The notes: generated by a model not told the origin, from the letters alone. A DNA stretch of 51,153 nt from Bacillus sp. V3B (GCF_024494465.1 NZ_JAETXM010000025.1:1-51153); one strand, 5' to 3'. Shown: positions 41,570 through 50,077, counted from the first letter of the stretch. Program-made: numbers and translations.

Positions 41570-41662
41570 GGTTGGCTCCATAAGAATAGAGAGGAGACTA
41601 GTGCCGATGTGTACATTAGCATATTTAAAGGGAGTCGAGTCTCTTAGGGTCAGCCTTTTTTT
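41570..41662 (+). terminator. Imperfect inverted repeat with T-run after ydbT
   Basis: GGTTGGCTCCATAAGA (41570-41585) and TCTTAGGGTCAGCC (41642-41655) are partly complementary, and the latter runs into T7. It likely ends plus-strand transcription and overlaps the last codons of the convergent rhomboid gene. Confidence 0.35.
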
Positions 41663-42240
41663 CGTAATGCAATAGCACCAATTAGGAACCCTGACAGAAG
41701 GCCGAAAATATGGGAAATGATATTAATATTTGGTTGAAGGAAGGTCATGATAACACTAATGACGGCAATGGTAATAATGAGTTGGCTGTTGTCCTTTGAA
41801 AGTAGGCTCTTGCGATAAATAACTAAGCTGATATACATACCGAATAAACCAAAAATTGCTCCACTAGCCCCTACATGAATGTATGTAACAGGTTCAATGA
41901 ATAAAGTGGCGATATTTGCTGAAATTCCGGTGATCAAATAAATCGCTGTAAAGCGAACGGGTCCTAGTATTCTTTCTAAAGCAGGTCCAAAAAGAACAAG
42001 CGAAAAACTATTAAAAAGTACATGAGAGAATCCGCTATGTATAAAGATAGGTGTGACGAGTCTCCAAAGTTCTCCCTGCCAGATATACAAATTAACGCCT
42101 GCTAAATATTCAAACACTAATGAGTTGGGGAATATAGGTAATGATGTTAATAAAAAGAATATAATATGGATCAGAACAATCAAAGAAACGATAGGATAAT
42201 AACGAATAAATTCTTGGAAGCTTTCTGTTCTCGTAAACAT
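41650..42240 (-). CDS. Rhomboid-family intramembrane serine protease
   Basis: A 196-residue, six-helix membrane protein. The catalytic dyad is visible as GASGAIFG (serine, about residue 125) and the histidine in NIISHIFGLLSG (about 175). The WRLVTPIFIHSGFSHVLFN loop-1 block is also conserved. It cleaves transmembrane substrates within the membrane. Located beside acpS as in B. subtilis ydcA. AGGAGGG lies 6 nt upstream of the ATG. The only minus-strand gene in this otherwise plus-strand stretch apart from cmpA. Confidence 0.9.
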   Translation of the reverse strand: MFTRTESFQEFIRYYPIVSLIVLIHIIFFLLTSLPIFPNSLVFEYLAGVNLYIWQGELWRLVTPIFIHSGFSHVLFNSFSLVLFGPALERILGPVRFTAIYLITGISANIATLFIEPVTYIHVGASGAIFGLFGMYISLVIYRKSLLSKDNSQLIITIAVISVIMTFLQPNINIISHIFGLLSGFLIGAIALRKKG

Positions 42241-42393
42241 ATAATCCCTCCTAAAATTTATTTTCTTAAATCATACCATAGCCCTTCTTAGATCAAAACT
42301 GAAAGGGCTCTTGCTACAATGTCCTCTGTCCTTTTTCGGTGGCTGACATCGGTATGTTAATAAATATTATTATAGATAGAAGGAAGATGCAGA

Positions 42394-42750
42394 ATGATTG
42401 CTGGTATTGGACTTGATATAGTTGAATTACAACGGATAAGAAACATTTCTGAGCGTCAAATAAAATTTGTGGATCGTATTCTTACTTCATTTGAGAAAGA
42501 AACGTATCAATGTTTAACTGAAAAAAGACAGGTGGAATACTTAGCAGGAAGATTTGCTGCTAAGGAGGCGTTTGCAAAGGCAGTTGGAACAGGAATTGGT
42601 GAAAGTTTATCTTTCCTTGATATTCAAGTAGAAAATGATGAAAAGGGAAAGCCATTTATTCGTAAGCCACAGCAAGAAGGAATACACCTTTCTATTACGC
42701 ACAGTGCTGAATATGCAGTAGCACAAGTAATCATTGAAAAGGAGTGTTAG
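42394..42750 (+). CDS. acpS: Holo-[acyl-carrier-protein] synthase
   Basis: A 118-residue AcpS. The Mg2+/CoA ligands D8 (GIGLDIVEL) and E58 (AAKEAFAKA) are in place, followed by [14 protein letters not shown] and the [16 protein letters not shown] end. It transfers phosphopantetheine from CoA to the ACP serine, activating fatty-acid synthesis. GAAGGA precedes the ATG. Same position as in B. subtilis. Confidence 0.95.
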   Translation: MIAGIGLDIVELQRIRNISERQIKFVDRILTSFEKETYQCLTEKRQVEYLAGRFAAKEAFAKAVGTGIGESLSFLDIQVENDEKGKPFIRKPQQEGIHLSITHSAEYAVAQVIIEKEC

Positions 42751-42884
42751 GATATTGGGTATTCAAAAAGTTGAAGGAATACTCCTTGCAAAAGAAGAAC
42801 GTTTTTTTATGCAAGGACAGTGAAAAAATTCTTTCCTTATTTGAGCTGAAAAAAGCTTTAGTTTCCTGATAAAAGGAATTATAA

Positions 42885-43102
42885 AGAAGACTTCCATCAG
42901 TGGGGGTTTTCTTCATCCCCCATTGATGGTTAGTCACGCGAAGCCTGATTGTCTTTTCTAAGAGCTGAAGCTCTTAGAAAAGACCTTATCGCCCTTATCG
43001 CCCTTATCGCCCTTATCGGATCTTAACGGGCAGTTTGATCCCCAACAATCCTTCCTCGATTCTCTCGAAGTCTTGAGGTAGGGGTCTTACTGTCCGTTAA
43101 GA
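42885..43102 (+). repeat. Element A: structured intergenic element, possible mobile-element RNA relic
   Basis: From 5' to 3': a CATCAGTGGGGG/CCCCCATTGATG hairpin (42894-42928), ATGGTTAGTCACGC (42926-42939), a perfect 15-bp hairpin with TGAA loop (42951-42984), four tandem 9-bp CCTTATCG(C/G) units (42984-43019), and a closing 14-bp stem TCTTAACGGGCAGT / ACTGTCCGTTAAGA (43021-43034 with 43089-43102). No coding frame. Similar elements are at 39481-39640 (minus) and, more distantly, 1327-1580. It fills most of the 526-bp acpS-ydcC gap. Confidence 0.6.
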
Positions 43103-43276
43103 CGGGATTAAATAATAAAAGAATATAATAAAATGCCTTTAATCCCTTTCTTTTAGTCCGTCATATTATACGAGGTTGTCTCATATATTCATAGTGCAAT
43201 AGGAGAGACAAGGCTAGGTAACTTCTGCTTTTAGTTTTCTCCTTCTAGGTTGAAATGAGACAAAGGGGTTGAAGGA

Positions 43277-44287
43277 ATGAAGAAAAAGTTATTCATGCTG
43301 GCTTTAGGGCTCATGATTGTCCTTGTATTATCTGCCTGTGGAGAAAAATCACAAGAAGATGTCTTGAACACGCTAGGAGGGAAGGTGGATGAGTTAGCAG
43401 GTTATAAGGCAAAGGCAAAAATGACCTTACAAATGGGAAGTGAACCACATACGTATGATGTGGAGATTTGGCATAAAGACCCTAACTTCTATCGGGTTGA
43501 CTTAAAAAATGCCAAAAAAGATCAGAACCAAATGATCCTTCGCAATGAGGAGGGGGTCTTTGTATTGACGCCAGCCCTAAACAAGAGCTTTAAATTCCAA
43601 AGTGATTGGCCACAAAATAGTAGCCAAGCGTATTTATACGAGTCACTTGTAAAGGATATTATAGAGGACAAAGAAGCGAAGTTTACAGCGACAAAAGATC
43701 ACTATGTGTTTGAAACAAAAACACGTTATCAAAACAGTAAAATGCTCCCTTATCAAGAAATTACCCTAAATAAAAAAGATCTAGCACCTATAAGTGTAAA
43801 AGTAATGGATACTGATCGCAATGCACTTGTAACTGTTGAATTTTCTAAAATGGATTTTAACGCTAGCTTTGATAAAAATGACTTTAACGTACAGAAAAAT
43901 ATGACAGGTGCCCAACTCGATAAAACCGTCATGGCCGATTTAAAGGATCAGGAGTTTTCAGTTAAGTATCCGGAAGAAATGCCTGGTGTTAGTTTAATTA
44001 GTGAAAAAGAAGTGGAAGTGGAAGATGGGAAACGAGTTGTACTCACTTATGAGGGTGAAAAGTCGTTTACATTAGTTCAAGAAAAAACAACCGTCATGCC
44101 TGCTACAGCCGGACCAACCAATGTGACCGGAGAACTTGTTGATTTAGGATTTACTATTGGAGCACTGACAGATAATAGTCTCACTTGGACAAATAACGGA
44201 GTGGATTATATGATTGCCTCCAATGATTTGACTTCTGAAGAAATGGTGACAATTGCTCGTACAGTTCAAAGCAATGCGGTAAAATAA
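43277..44287 (+). CDS. ydcC: YdcC-like LolA-fold lipoprotein
   Basis: A 336-residue lipoprotein: the signal peptide ends at the lipobox LSAC (C21). The mature domain resembles the LolA/LppX-like fold, with DVLNTLGGKVDELAGYKAKA and YDVEIWHKDPNFYRVDL. YdcC is the conserved neighbour of alr in Bacillus and belongs to the group containing the germination/sporulation lipoprotein GerS. The exact function is not established. Start ATG 9 nt after AAGGGG. Monocistronic with a terminator. Confidence 0.8.
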   Translation: MKKKLFMLALGLMIVLVLSACGEKSQEDVLNTLGGKVDELAGYKAKAKMTLQMGSEPHTYDVEIWHKDPNFYRVDLKNAKKDQNQMILRNEEGVFVLTPALNKSFKFQSDWPQNSSQAYLYESLVKDIIEDKEAKFTATKDHYVFETKTRYQNSKMLPYQEITLNKKDLAPISVKVMDTDRNALVTVEFSKMDFNASFDKNDFNVQKNMTGAQLDKTVMADLKDQEFSVKYPEEMPGVSLISEKEVEVEDGKRVVLTYEGEKSFTLVQEKTTVMPATAGPTNVTGELVDLGFTIGALTDNSLTWTNNGVDYMIASNDLTSEEMVTIARTVQSNAVK

Positions 44288-44294
44288 GGAAAGG

Positions 44295-44324
44295 AACAGG
44301 CTCGGAATAAAGAGCCTGTTTTTA
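44295..44324 (+). terminator. Terminator after ydcC
   Basis: AACAGGCTC and GAGCCTGTT form a perfect 9-bp stem, followed by a T run. Confidence 0.85.
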
Positions 44325-44383
44325 TTTTAGGATTTGCTCAGGTATAACGAGATATTTATACTCAAAAGATCCTCTTAACCTAT

Positions 44384-44412
44384 TTGACAAGCATTGATTC
44401 GAGTCTGATAAT
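44384..44412 (+). promoter_or_regulatory. Sigma-A promoter of alr
   Basis: TTGACA (44384-44389), 17-nt spacer, GATAAT (44407-44412), 49 bp upstream of the alr start. Confidence 0.7.
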
Positions 44413-44460
44413 ATAACGTATGTAGGTGCTTGCCGACTTTAGGGAGGGTCAACTGGAAAA

Positions 44461-45615
44461 ATGGGGGAACAGAGATTTTATCGTGATACATGGGCAGAAA
44501 TTAACTTAGATCATATTTATTATAATGTACAATCATTGAAGCGTATATTACCGGAGAAGGTGACCTTGTTTGCAGTTGTAAAAGCAAATGCGTATGGGCA
44601 TGGTGATGTTCAAGTGGCACGTACAGCTCTTCGTGCCGGTGCCTCTTATTTAGCAGTTGCTTTTATTGATGAAGCAGTTGCTTTACGAAAGAAAAGGATT
44701 ACTGCACCGATTCTTGTTTTAGGTGCCTGTCGACCAGAAGATGTTGAATTGGCTATAGAGCAGAATATTACATTAACCGTTTTTCGAAAAGAATGGCTGT
44801 TAAAGGCAAAAGAATGTTTAAAAACGAACAAACAGGTTCGTGTTCATATAAAGATAGATACTGGAATGGGTAGAATCGGTGTAAGGACAAGGGAAGAGCT
44901 TAAAGAAATTGAGAACTTCATTAGAGAAAATCCTTGCTTCTATTTAGAAGGGGTTTTTACCCATTTTGCAACAGCAGATGAATTAGATCGAACATACTAC
45001 AAACAACAGTTAACCTTATTTAATGGTCTATTGAAGAGTTTTCAACAACTTCCTGATATCGTGCATTGTAGTAACTCGGCTGCATCCCTTCGATTTCCAG
45101 AAAGTTATTTCAATGGCGTCCGCATGGGGATTTCCATGTATGGGTTAAGTCCCTCGCTCGAAATGATACCTGTATTACCTTTTCAGTTAAGAGAGGCCTT
45201 TTCTCTACGGACAAAACTCATTCATGTGAAGAAAATGAAGCAGGGTGAAAAAGTGGGTTATGGGGCAACCTACGAAGCGGGAGAAGATGAATGGATTGGA
45301 ACATTGCCAATTGGGTATGCTGATGGATGGATTAGAAAACTTCAAGGGCAAGATGTTTTAGTGAATGGAAAACGAACACCTCTTGTGGGCAGGATTTGTA
45401 TGGACCAATCGACGATAAAACTTTCTTCGTGTTTACCGTTAGAAACGGTTGTTACGCTTATTGGTACACAAGGGGATGAGACAATTTCGGTTAATGAAAT
45501 TGCTGGGAAGTTGGAGACGATTAACTATGAGGTCACTTGTATGGTATCTAATCGAATTCCACGCGTATTTATGAAAGAGGGAGAAGTAGTGGAAGTGGTC
45601 AATGGATTGCTTTAA
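44461..45615 (+). CDS. alr: Alanine racemase
   Basis: A 384-residue fold-type III PLP enzyme. The PLP lysine is K41 in [10 protein letters not shown], the second catalytic tyrosine is in the [10 protein letters not shown] segment, and GRICMDQ is near the C-terminus. It interconverts L- and D-alanine, feeding Ddl. GGGAGGG precedes the ATG. Same position relative to ydcC and ndoAI as in B. subtilis alrA. Confidence 0.95.
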   Translation: MGEQRFYRDTWAEINLDHIYYNVQSLKRILPEKVTLFAVVKANAYGHGDVQVARTALRAGASYLAVAFIDEAVALRKKRITAPILVLGACRPEDVELAIEQNITLTVFRKEWLLKAKECLKTNKQVRVHIKIDTGMGRIGVRTREELKEIENFIRENPCFYLEGVFTHFATADELDRTYYKQQLTLFNGLLKSFQQLPDIVHCSNSAASLRFPESYFNGVRMGISMYGLSPSLEMIPVLPFQLREAFSLRTKLIHVKKMKQGEKVGYGATYEAGEDEWIGTLPIGYADGWIRKLQGQDVLVNGKRTPLVGRICMDQSTIKLSSCLPLETVVTLIGTQGDETISVNEIAGKLETINYEVTCMVSNRIPRVFMKEGEVVEVVNGLL

Positions 45616-45771
45616 TGAAAATCAGGAGGGTTCCCAGTTTATTTGTGGTATAATTCATTGGAGGAAAGATTGTTTTAAGTGAGAATCCCAACATATTCTA
45701 GATAATAAAGCGTATGTATGCATAAAAGGAGATTTTTTTGGACTTAATATTGTAGAATTCTTGAATAGTCT

Positions 45772-45799
45772 TTGCATTAGGTTAAAATAATGATATTAT
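45772..45799 (+). promoter_or_regulatory. Probable promoter of ndoAI-ndoA
   Basis: TTGCAT (45772-45777), 16-nt spacer, TATTAT (45794-45799), 50 bp upstream of the antitoxin start. Confidence 0.45.
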
Positions 45800-45849
45800 A
45801 AAAAATGGTAGAGTGAATTGGTGTGTATTGATGGTGGAGGTGTAGAGTT

Positions 45850-46131
45850 GTGTCTGAGTCAAGTGTAACGACAGAGATTATGATAAAATTACCGCAACAT
45901 CTATTAAGTGAGTTAGACGGTTTTGTCAAACAAGAGAATGTAAATCGTAGCGAATTTATTTATCAAGCAACAAAAATGTATTTGCGTGAACGAAAAAAAA
46001 GACATATTCGTGAATCCATGAGACGAGGCTATATGGAAATGGCCAAAATAAATTTGACGATTGCATCTGAAGCATTTCAAGCAGAATATGAGGCAGAACA
46101 TACAGTTGAACGTCTAGTAAGCGGAGGATAA
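45850..46131 (+). CDS. ndoAI: Antitoxin NdoAI (EndoAI/MazE-like)
   Basis: A 93-residue antitoxin with an N-terminal ribbon-helix-helix DNA-binding motif ([18 protein letters not shown] ... [14 protein letters not shown], about 7-49) and a charged C-terminal tail (about 60-93) that would wrap the toxin. GTG start, with GGAGGTG 8 nt upstream. It is 4 bp upstream of the toxin gene and controls both neutralisation and probably autorepression. Confidence 0.93.
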   Translation: MSESSVTTEIMIKLPQHLLSELDGFVKQENVNRSEFIYQATKMYLRERKKRHIRESMRRGYMEMAKINLTIASEAFQAEYEAEHTVERLVSGG

Positions 46132-46135
46132 TCCT

Positions 46136-46486
46136 TTGATTGTCAAACGTGGAGACGTTTATTTTGCGGACCTTTCCCCAGTTGTTGGCTCAGAACAAGG
46201 CGGGGTACGCCCTGTACTCGTCATTCAAAACGACATCGGGAATCGGTTTAGTCCCACAGTAATTATTGCAGCAATTACAGCGCAGATACAAAAAGCGAAG
46301 CTGCCTACGCATGTTGAAATTGATGCGAAACGTTATGGCTTTGAAAGGGATTCGGTCATTCTATTAGAGCAAATTCGTACAATAGATAAACAACGCTTAA
46401 CCGATAAGATAACTCATCTCGATGATGAAATGATGGAAAAGGTCGATGAAGCCCTGCAAATTAGCCTTGGTCTTATTGAATTTTAA
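46136..46486 (+). CDS. ndoA: Endoribonuclease toxin NdoA (EndoA/MazF)
   Basis: A 116-residue MazF-fold toxin, near-identical in pattern to B. subtilis Endo[30 protein letters not shown] and [16 protein letters not shown]. The family cleaves mRNA at UACAU-type sites, halting translation. TTG start, with GCGGAGGA 8 nt upstream. Co-transcribed with ndoAI. In B. subtilis the sigma-B operon follows; here a terminator and repeat follow. Confidence 0.94.
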   Translation: MIVKRGDVYFADLSPVVGSEQGGVRPVLVIQNDIGNRFSPTVIIAAITAQIQKAKLPTHVEIDAKRYGFERDSVILLEQIRTIDKQRLTDKITHLDDEMMEKVDEALQISLGLIEF

Positions 46487-46500
46487 ACTTCTTTATATGT

Positions 46501-46535
46501 AAACGTCCTTATTTAATATAGGGACGTTTTTATTT
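46501..46535 (+). terminator. Terminator after ndoA
   Basis: AAACGTCC (46501-46508) and GGACGTTT (46522-46529) pair perfectly around a 13-nt loop, followed by TTTATTTT. Confidence 0.8.
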
Positions 46536-46542
46536 TGGCAAA

Positions 46543-46640
46543 GCTGTGTTAATGATTGCGATTGAAAATAGCCTTTGGTATACGTGGGCATGTGTTTTAT
46601 TCTATTGAATAACTTAATGCCCGCGTATACCAAAGGCTTT
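46543..46640. repeat. Palindromic MITE-like element, copy 2
   Basis: GCCTTTGGTATACG (46571-46584) and CGTATACCAAAGGC (46624-46637) form a perfect 14-bp stem, continued by GGGCAT/ATGCCC and TTATTC/GAATAA. It begins with CTGTGTTAA like copy 1 at 32804. It sits between ndoA and tex. The right terminal arm is less conserved than in copy 1. Confidence 0.65.
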
Positions 46641-46770
46641 TGAAGCACTGACAAAATAGCCTTGTGACTTTGTAGAAATTTGTCTATAGATTCAATAGAG
46701 TTGTGGTTGTGTATCGCATGTGTTTTTTTGTTAAAATAAAAAATAATAATAACCATTGGAGGCTGTACGA

Positions 46771-48951
46771 TTGGAAAAAACCATAGATAAAAAAGAGTCA
46801 TTATATCAACTAATCGCATTAGAGCAATCTCTTTCCATTAAACAGGTAAAAAATGTGATTGCGATGCTTGATGAAGGGAATACCGTTCCGTTTATTGCTC
46901 GTTATCGAAAAGAGCAAACGGGATCTTTAGATGAAGTGCAAATAAGGGATATTATGGAAAGATCACAGTACATACAGAACTTAGAACAGCGAAAAGAAGA
47001 AGTGATCCGACTGATAGATGAACAGGGGAAATTGACTCCTGAACTAGAGCAGAATATTGTGAAGGCAGTTAAGTTGCAAGAAGTTGAAGATTTATATCGT
47101 CCCTATAAACAAAAAAGGAGAACAAAGGCCACTATTGCAAAAGAAAAAGGATTAGAGCCGTTCGCTCAGTGGTTATTAACTTTTCCGAAAGAAGGAGCAC
47201 TTGAGGAAGAAGCTAGTAAATACTTTTCAGATGAAAAGGGAGTTATGTCCATTGAGGACGTTTTGGTAGGTGCCAAAGACATTATCGCGGAAATGGTTTC
47301 CGATGAAGCTGAAAGTCGTAAATGGATTAGAAGAGAAACAAGTAAAAAAGGTGTGATTGAGTCCACTGTAAAGGATGCAGATAAAGACGATAAAAAAGTA
47401 TACGAAATGTATTACTCTTATGAGGAACCGGTTAGCAAAATTGTTCCTCATCGTATTTTGGCGTTAAATCGAGGAGAAAAAGAAGATATCCTCCGCGTAA
47501 ACATTAAGCCAGATGTCGAATTTATCCTTCAATATTTAAATAAAAAATGGATACGTAATTCAAGTTCTTTTGCTGCGAATATTATTTCTGAAGCCGTTGA
47601 GGATGGGTATAAACGCCTCATACAGCCATCGATTGAACGAGATATTCACAATGAGTTGTCAGAAAGGGCGGAAGCGCAGGCCATTCATATCTTTTCAGAG
47701 AATTTACGTAAGCTTTTGTTGCAACCACCGTTAAAAGGAAAGGTTGTCCTTGGTGTTGATCCGGCTTATCGGACTGGTTGTAAATTAGCTGTTGTTGATG
47801 ATACGGGAAAGGCATTAATGATTGGTGTTATTTATCCTCATTCATCTGCTTCAAAGGCAAAAGAAGCAAAAGAAAAGTTTATTCATATTGTTAAGCAATA
47901 TAACGTAGAAATGGTGGCAATTGGGAATGGGACTGCCTCCCGTGAAACAGAACAATTTGTAGCGGATATTTTAAAGGATTTACAAGAAGAAATATTTTAT
48001 TTAATTGTGAACGAAGCTGGGGCAAGTGTATATTCTGCTTCTGATATAGCGAGAGCGGAGTTTCCTGATTTGCAGGTTGAGGAAAGGAGTGCAGTCTCGA
48101 TTGCTCGTCGCCTTCAAGATCCGTTAGCTGAACTTGTGAAGATTGATCCGAAATCAGTCGGGGTTGGTCAGTATCAACATGATGTATCGCAAAAGAAGTT
48201 GTCTGAATCTCTTACGTTTGTCGTTGAAACGGCTGTTAACCAAGTAGGGGTGAATGTAAACACTGCATCTCCTTCCCTTTTACAATATGTATCTGGGCTT
48301 TCAAAAACAGTTGCTAATAATATCGTAAAAAAGAGAGAAGAAGAAGGGAGATTTACTACGAGAGCTCAGTTAAAGAAAATTCCTCGTTTAGGGGCTAAAA
48401 CATTTGAACAGGCTATTGGCTTCTTAAGAGTCGTAGGTGGGACTGAAGCGTTAGACCGAACAGGGATCCATCCGGAAAATTATGAAGCTGTTAAAAATCT
48501 ATTACAGTCTCTTGGTTTTCAATCTGCTGATCTTGGTGCAGATGAATTAAGAAAGGCCCTTACGACGATTGATTTAAGGGAAACGGCTGAAAGGTTATCT
48601 ATTGGAGAACTCACGTTGCAAGATATTGTTGAAGCATTGATGAGACCAGAAAGAGATCCGCGTGACGAATTGCCGACTCCACTGCTCAAAAAGGATATTC
48701 TTAAGTTGGAAGATCTAAAGGAGAATATGGAGCTGCAAGGTACGGTTCGTAATGTAGTTGATTTTGGTGCTTTTGTCGATATTGGTGTAAAACAAGATGG
48801 GCTCGTACATATTTCTAAATTGAGTCGTCAATTTGTTAAGCATCCACTTGATGTAGTATCAGTAGGAGATGTAGTGACCGTTTGGGTTGATTCCGTCGAT
48901 TTGAAAAAAGGCAGGGTGGCATTGACAATGCTCTCACCCAATGAGGCATAA
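46771..48951 (+). CDS. tex: Tex-family RNA-binding transcription accessory protein
   Basis: A 726-residue Tex/YdcI protein. N-terminal helical domain, then a YqgF/RNase H-like domain (VVLGVDPAYRTGCKLAVVDD), helix-hairpin-helix units (SGLSKTVANNIVKKREEEGRF ... IPRLGAKTFEQAIGFLRV) and a C-terminal S1 domain (QGTVRNVVDFGAFVDIGV ... DGLVHIS). It binds nucleic acids and affects transcription. The TTG at 46771 is preferred because GGAGG lies 8 nt upstream; the TTG at 46756 overlaps it. Length compares with 719 in B. subtilis. Confidence 0.93.
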   Translation: MEKTIDKKESLYQLIALEQSLSIKQVKNVIAMLDEGNTVPFIARYRKEQTGSLDEVQIRDIMERSQYIQNLEQRKEEVIRLIDEQGKLTPELEQNIVKAVKLQEVEDLYRPYKQKRRTKATIAKEKGLEPFAQWLLTFPKEGALEEEASKYFSDEKGVMSIEDVLVGAKDIIAEMVSDEAESRKWIRRETSKKGVIESTVKDADKDDKKVYEMYYSYEEPVSKIVPHRILALNRGEKEDILRVNIKPDVEFILQYLNKKWIRNSSSFAANIISEAVEDGYKRLIQPSIERDIHNELSERAEAQAIHIFSENLRKLLLQPPLKGKVVLGVDPAYRTGCKLAVVDDTGKALMIGVIYPHSSASKAKEAKEKFIHIVKQYNVEMVAIGNGTASRETEQFVADILKDLQEEIFYLIVNEAGASVYSASDIARAEFPDLQVEERSAVSIARRLQDPLAELVKIDPKSVGVGQYQHDVSQKKLSESLTFVVETAVNQVGVNVNTASPSLLQYVSGLSKTVANNIVKKREEEGRFTTRAQLKKIPRLGAKTFEQAIGFLRVVGGTEALDRTGIHPENYEAVKNLLQSLGFQSADLGADELRKALTTIDLRETAERLSIGELTLQDIVEALMRPERDPRDELPTPLLKKDILKLEDLKENMELQGTVRNVVDFGAFVDIGVKQDGLVHISKLSRQFVKHPLDVVSVGDVVTVWVDSVDLKKGRVALTMLSPNEA

Positions 48952-49009
48952 GCTGACCTTGATTGATTAAATGAGTCAGTTCTTACCATAAAATAAAGTT
49001 AGAAAGGAA

Positions 49010-49061
49010 ATAGGATAATGCAACGCGAAGTTAGTTATGCCTCCGCGTTGCATTATCCTAT
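49010..49061. repeat. Long perfect inverted repeat after tex
   Basis: ATAGGATAATGCAACGCG (49010-49027) and CGCGTTGCATTATCCTAT (49044-49061) are an exact 18-bp inverted pair with a 16-nt loop, extended by GGAA/TTCC after a 1-nt bulge. No T run follows, so it is not a classic terminator. Apart from this and cmpA, the 48952-49384 gap shows nothing clear. Confidence 0.7.
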
Positions 49062-49169
49062 TCCTGCTCCTTATATTGTTTGTTGCAATGCTATAAAAGT
49101 GGTTAGTACTTATGTGGCTAAGGGTGAGTTTTATATATTGTGATCAGTTGTTCATGGAGTTTAATTACT

Positions 49170-49283
49170 CTATTGAAAATATTTTTTTTTATAGAAAAAC
49201 CAACATTGATTTAACAGTTTAATTTGATAACGATTTTTTTCATAAAATGCTTTTTTTATTTGACTTTGAAACCAAGTAGGCAT
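49170..49283 (-). CDS. cmpA: Cortex morphogenetic protein CmpA
   Basis: A 37-codon gene on the minus strand. It reads MPTWFQSQIKKAFYEKNRYQ then IKLLNQCWFFYKKKYFQ, exactly 37 residues like B. subtilis CmpA, with the hallmark YQIKLLNQCW(F/Y)FY. CmpA is the ClpXP adaptor that degrades SpoIVA in sporulating cells with defective coats. GGGAGGT lies 7 nt upstream of the ATG. As in B. subtilis it is encoded opposite and just upstream of the SprT-like ydcK gene. It indicates a spore-former. Confidence 0.93.
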   Translation of the reverse strand: MPTWFQSQIKKAFYEKNRYQIKLLNQCWFFYKKKYFQ

Positions 49284-49384
49284 GCGATGACCTCCCGGAT
49301 TAAAATCTCGATAAGTAACTCTAATTAGTTTATGCTTGCATAGGTTGTCAGGTTCATTGTGATCGGAAAGGGGATTGAATTAAT

Positions 49385-49846
49385 GTGAATGATCAAGAGT
49401 TGCAAAGTTTAGTTGAAGAGATTTCTTGGAAGTATTTTAATAAAACTTTTCGTCATAAAGCTATTTTTAATCGCCGACTCAAAACGACAGGTGGTCGTTA
49501 TTTATTAAGCAATCATAACATTGAAATGAATAAAAAGTATTTTGAGCAGTTTGGTAAAGATGAATTGGTTGGGATTATTAAACATGAGCTCTGCCATTAT
49601 CACCTTCATTTAGAAGGGAAGGGTTATAAACATCGAGATCATGATTTTAAAAGGCTATTACATGAGGTTGGGGCTCCAAGGTATTGTTCACCTCTTCCGG
49701 AGGCTGTAGAAAAAAGAAAGAGTAAGAGGGTATTAACCTATATATGTTCTAAGTGTAAGTGGGAGTATAAAAGAAAAAAGAGAATCGATACAAATAGATA
49801 TGTGTGTGGTAGTTGTCGAGGTGAATTAATTTTAATTGATGGTTGA
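49385..49846 (+). CDS. SprT-like zinc metalloprotease-fold protein
   Basis: A 153-residue SprT-family protein (YdcK-like). Zinc/catalytic motif HELCHYHLH (from H67) with a third ligand further on, and a C-terminal zinc ribbon CSKCKW ... CGSCRG. Eukaryotic relatives (Spartan) cleave DNA-protein crosslinks; the role of bacterial SprT-like proteins is not settled. GTG start, with AAAGGGG about 12 nt upstream. Divergent from cmpA and followed by the tRNA operon promoter. Confidence 0.85.
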   Translation: MNDQELQSLVEEISWKYFNKTFRHKAIFNRRLKTTGGRYLLSNHNIEMNKKYFEQFGKDELVGIIKHELCHYHLHLEGKGYKHRDHDFKRLLHEVGAPRYCSPLPEAVEKRKSKRVLTYICSKCKWEYKRKKRIDTNRYVCGSCRGELILIDG

Positions 49847-49935
49847 CGCTTTTTCTATTTGGTGGTATATTGTTATCTTGTAATTAACGATTCAATGGTT
49901 GTTCTGATAGTTTTTGAAAAAAATAATATTTTTTC

Positions 49936-49964
49936 TTGACTTTCATGCAAAGTATAAATATAAT
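49936..49964 (+). promoter_or_regulatory. Strong promoter of the tRNA operon
   Basis: TTGACT (49936-49941), 17-nt spacer, TATAAT (49959-49964). It drives the tRNA cluster after a leader of about 135 nt. Confidence 0.75.
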
Positions 49965-50050
49965 ATAAAGAGTCGATAATGAAATCGATGATTTTTCACA
50001 GTAACAGAGTGGTAGAGGAACATAATACTTTTAAGGTTGCTTCATTAAAA

Positions 50051-50077
50051 AGTGATCTTTCAGGACGAAAGACCACT
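50051..50077 (+). repeat. Hairpin with CAGGACG loop in the tRNA operon leader
   Basis: AGTGATCTTTC and GAAAGACCACT pair (one A-C mismatch) around AGGAC. The loop motif CAGGACG equals those at about 1486 and 1513. It may be a processing or antitermination structure. Confidence 0.4.

Noticed and set aside
42984-43019. Four direct 9-bp repeats as a possible CRISPR
   Set aside because: Units are contiguous with no spacers and too short; it is a tandem repeat inside element A.
49998-50050. Possible extra tRNA gene (CAGAGTGGTAGAGGA resembles a D-arm)
   Set aside because: No acceptor pairing, anticodon arm or T-loop follows; at most a relic.
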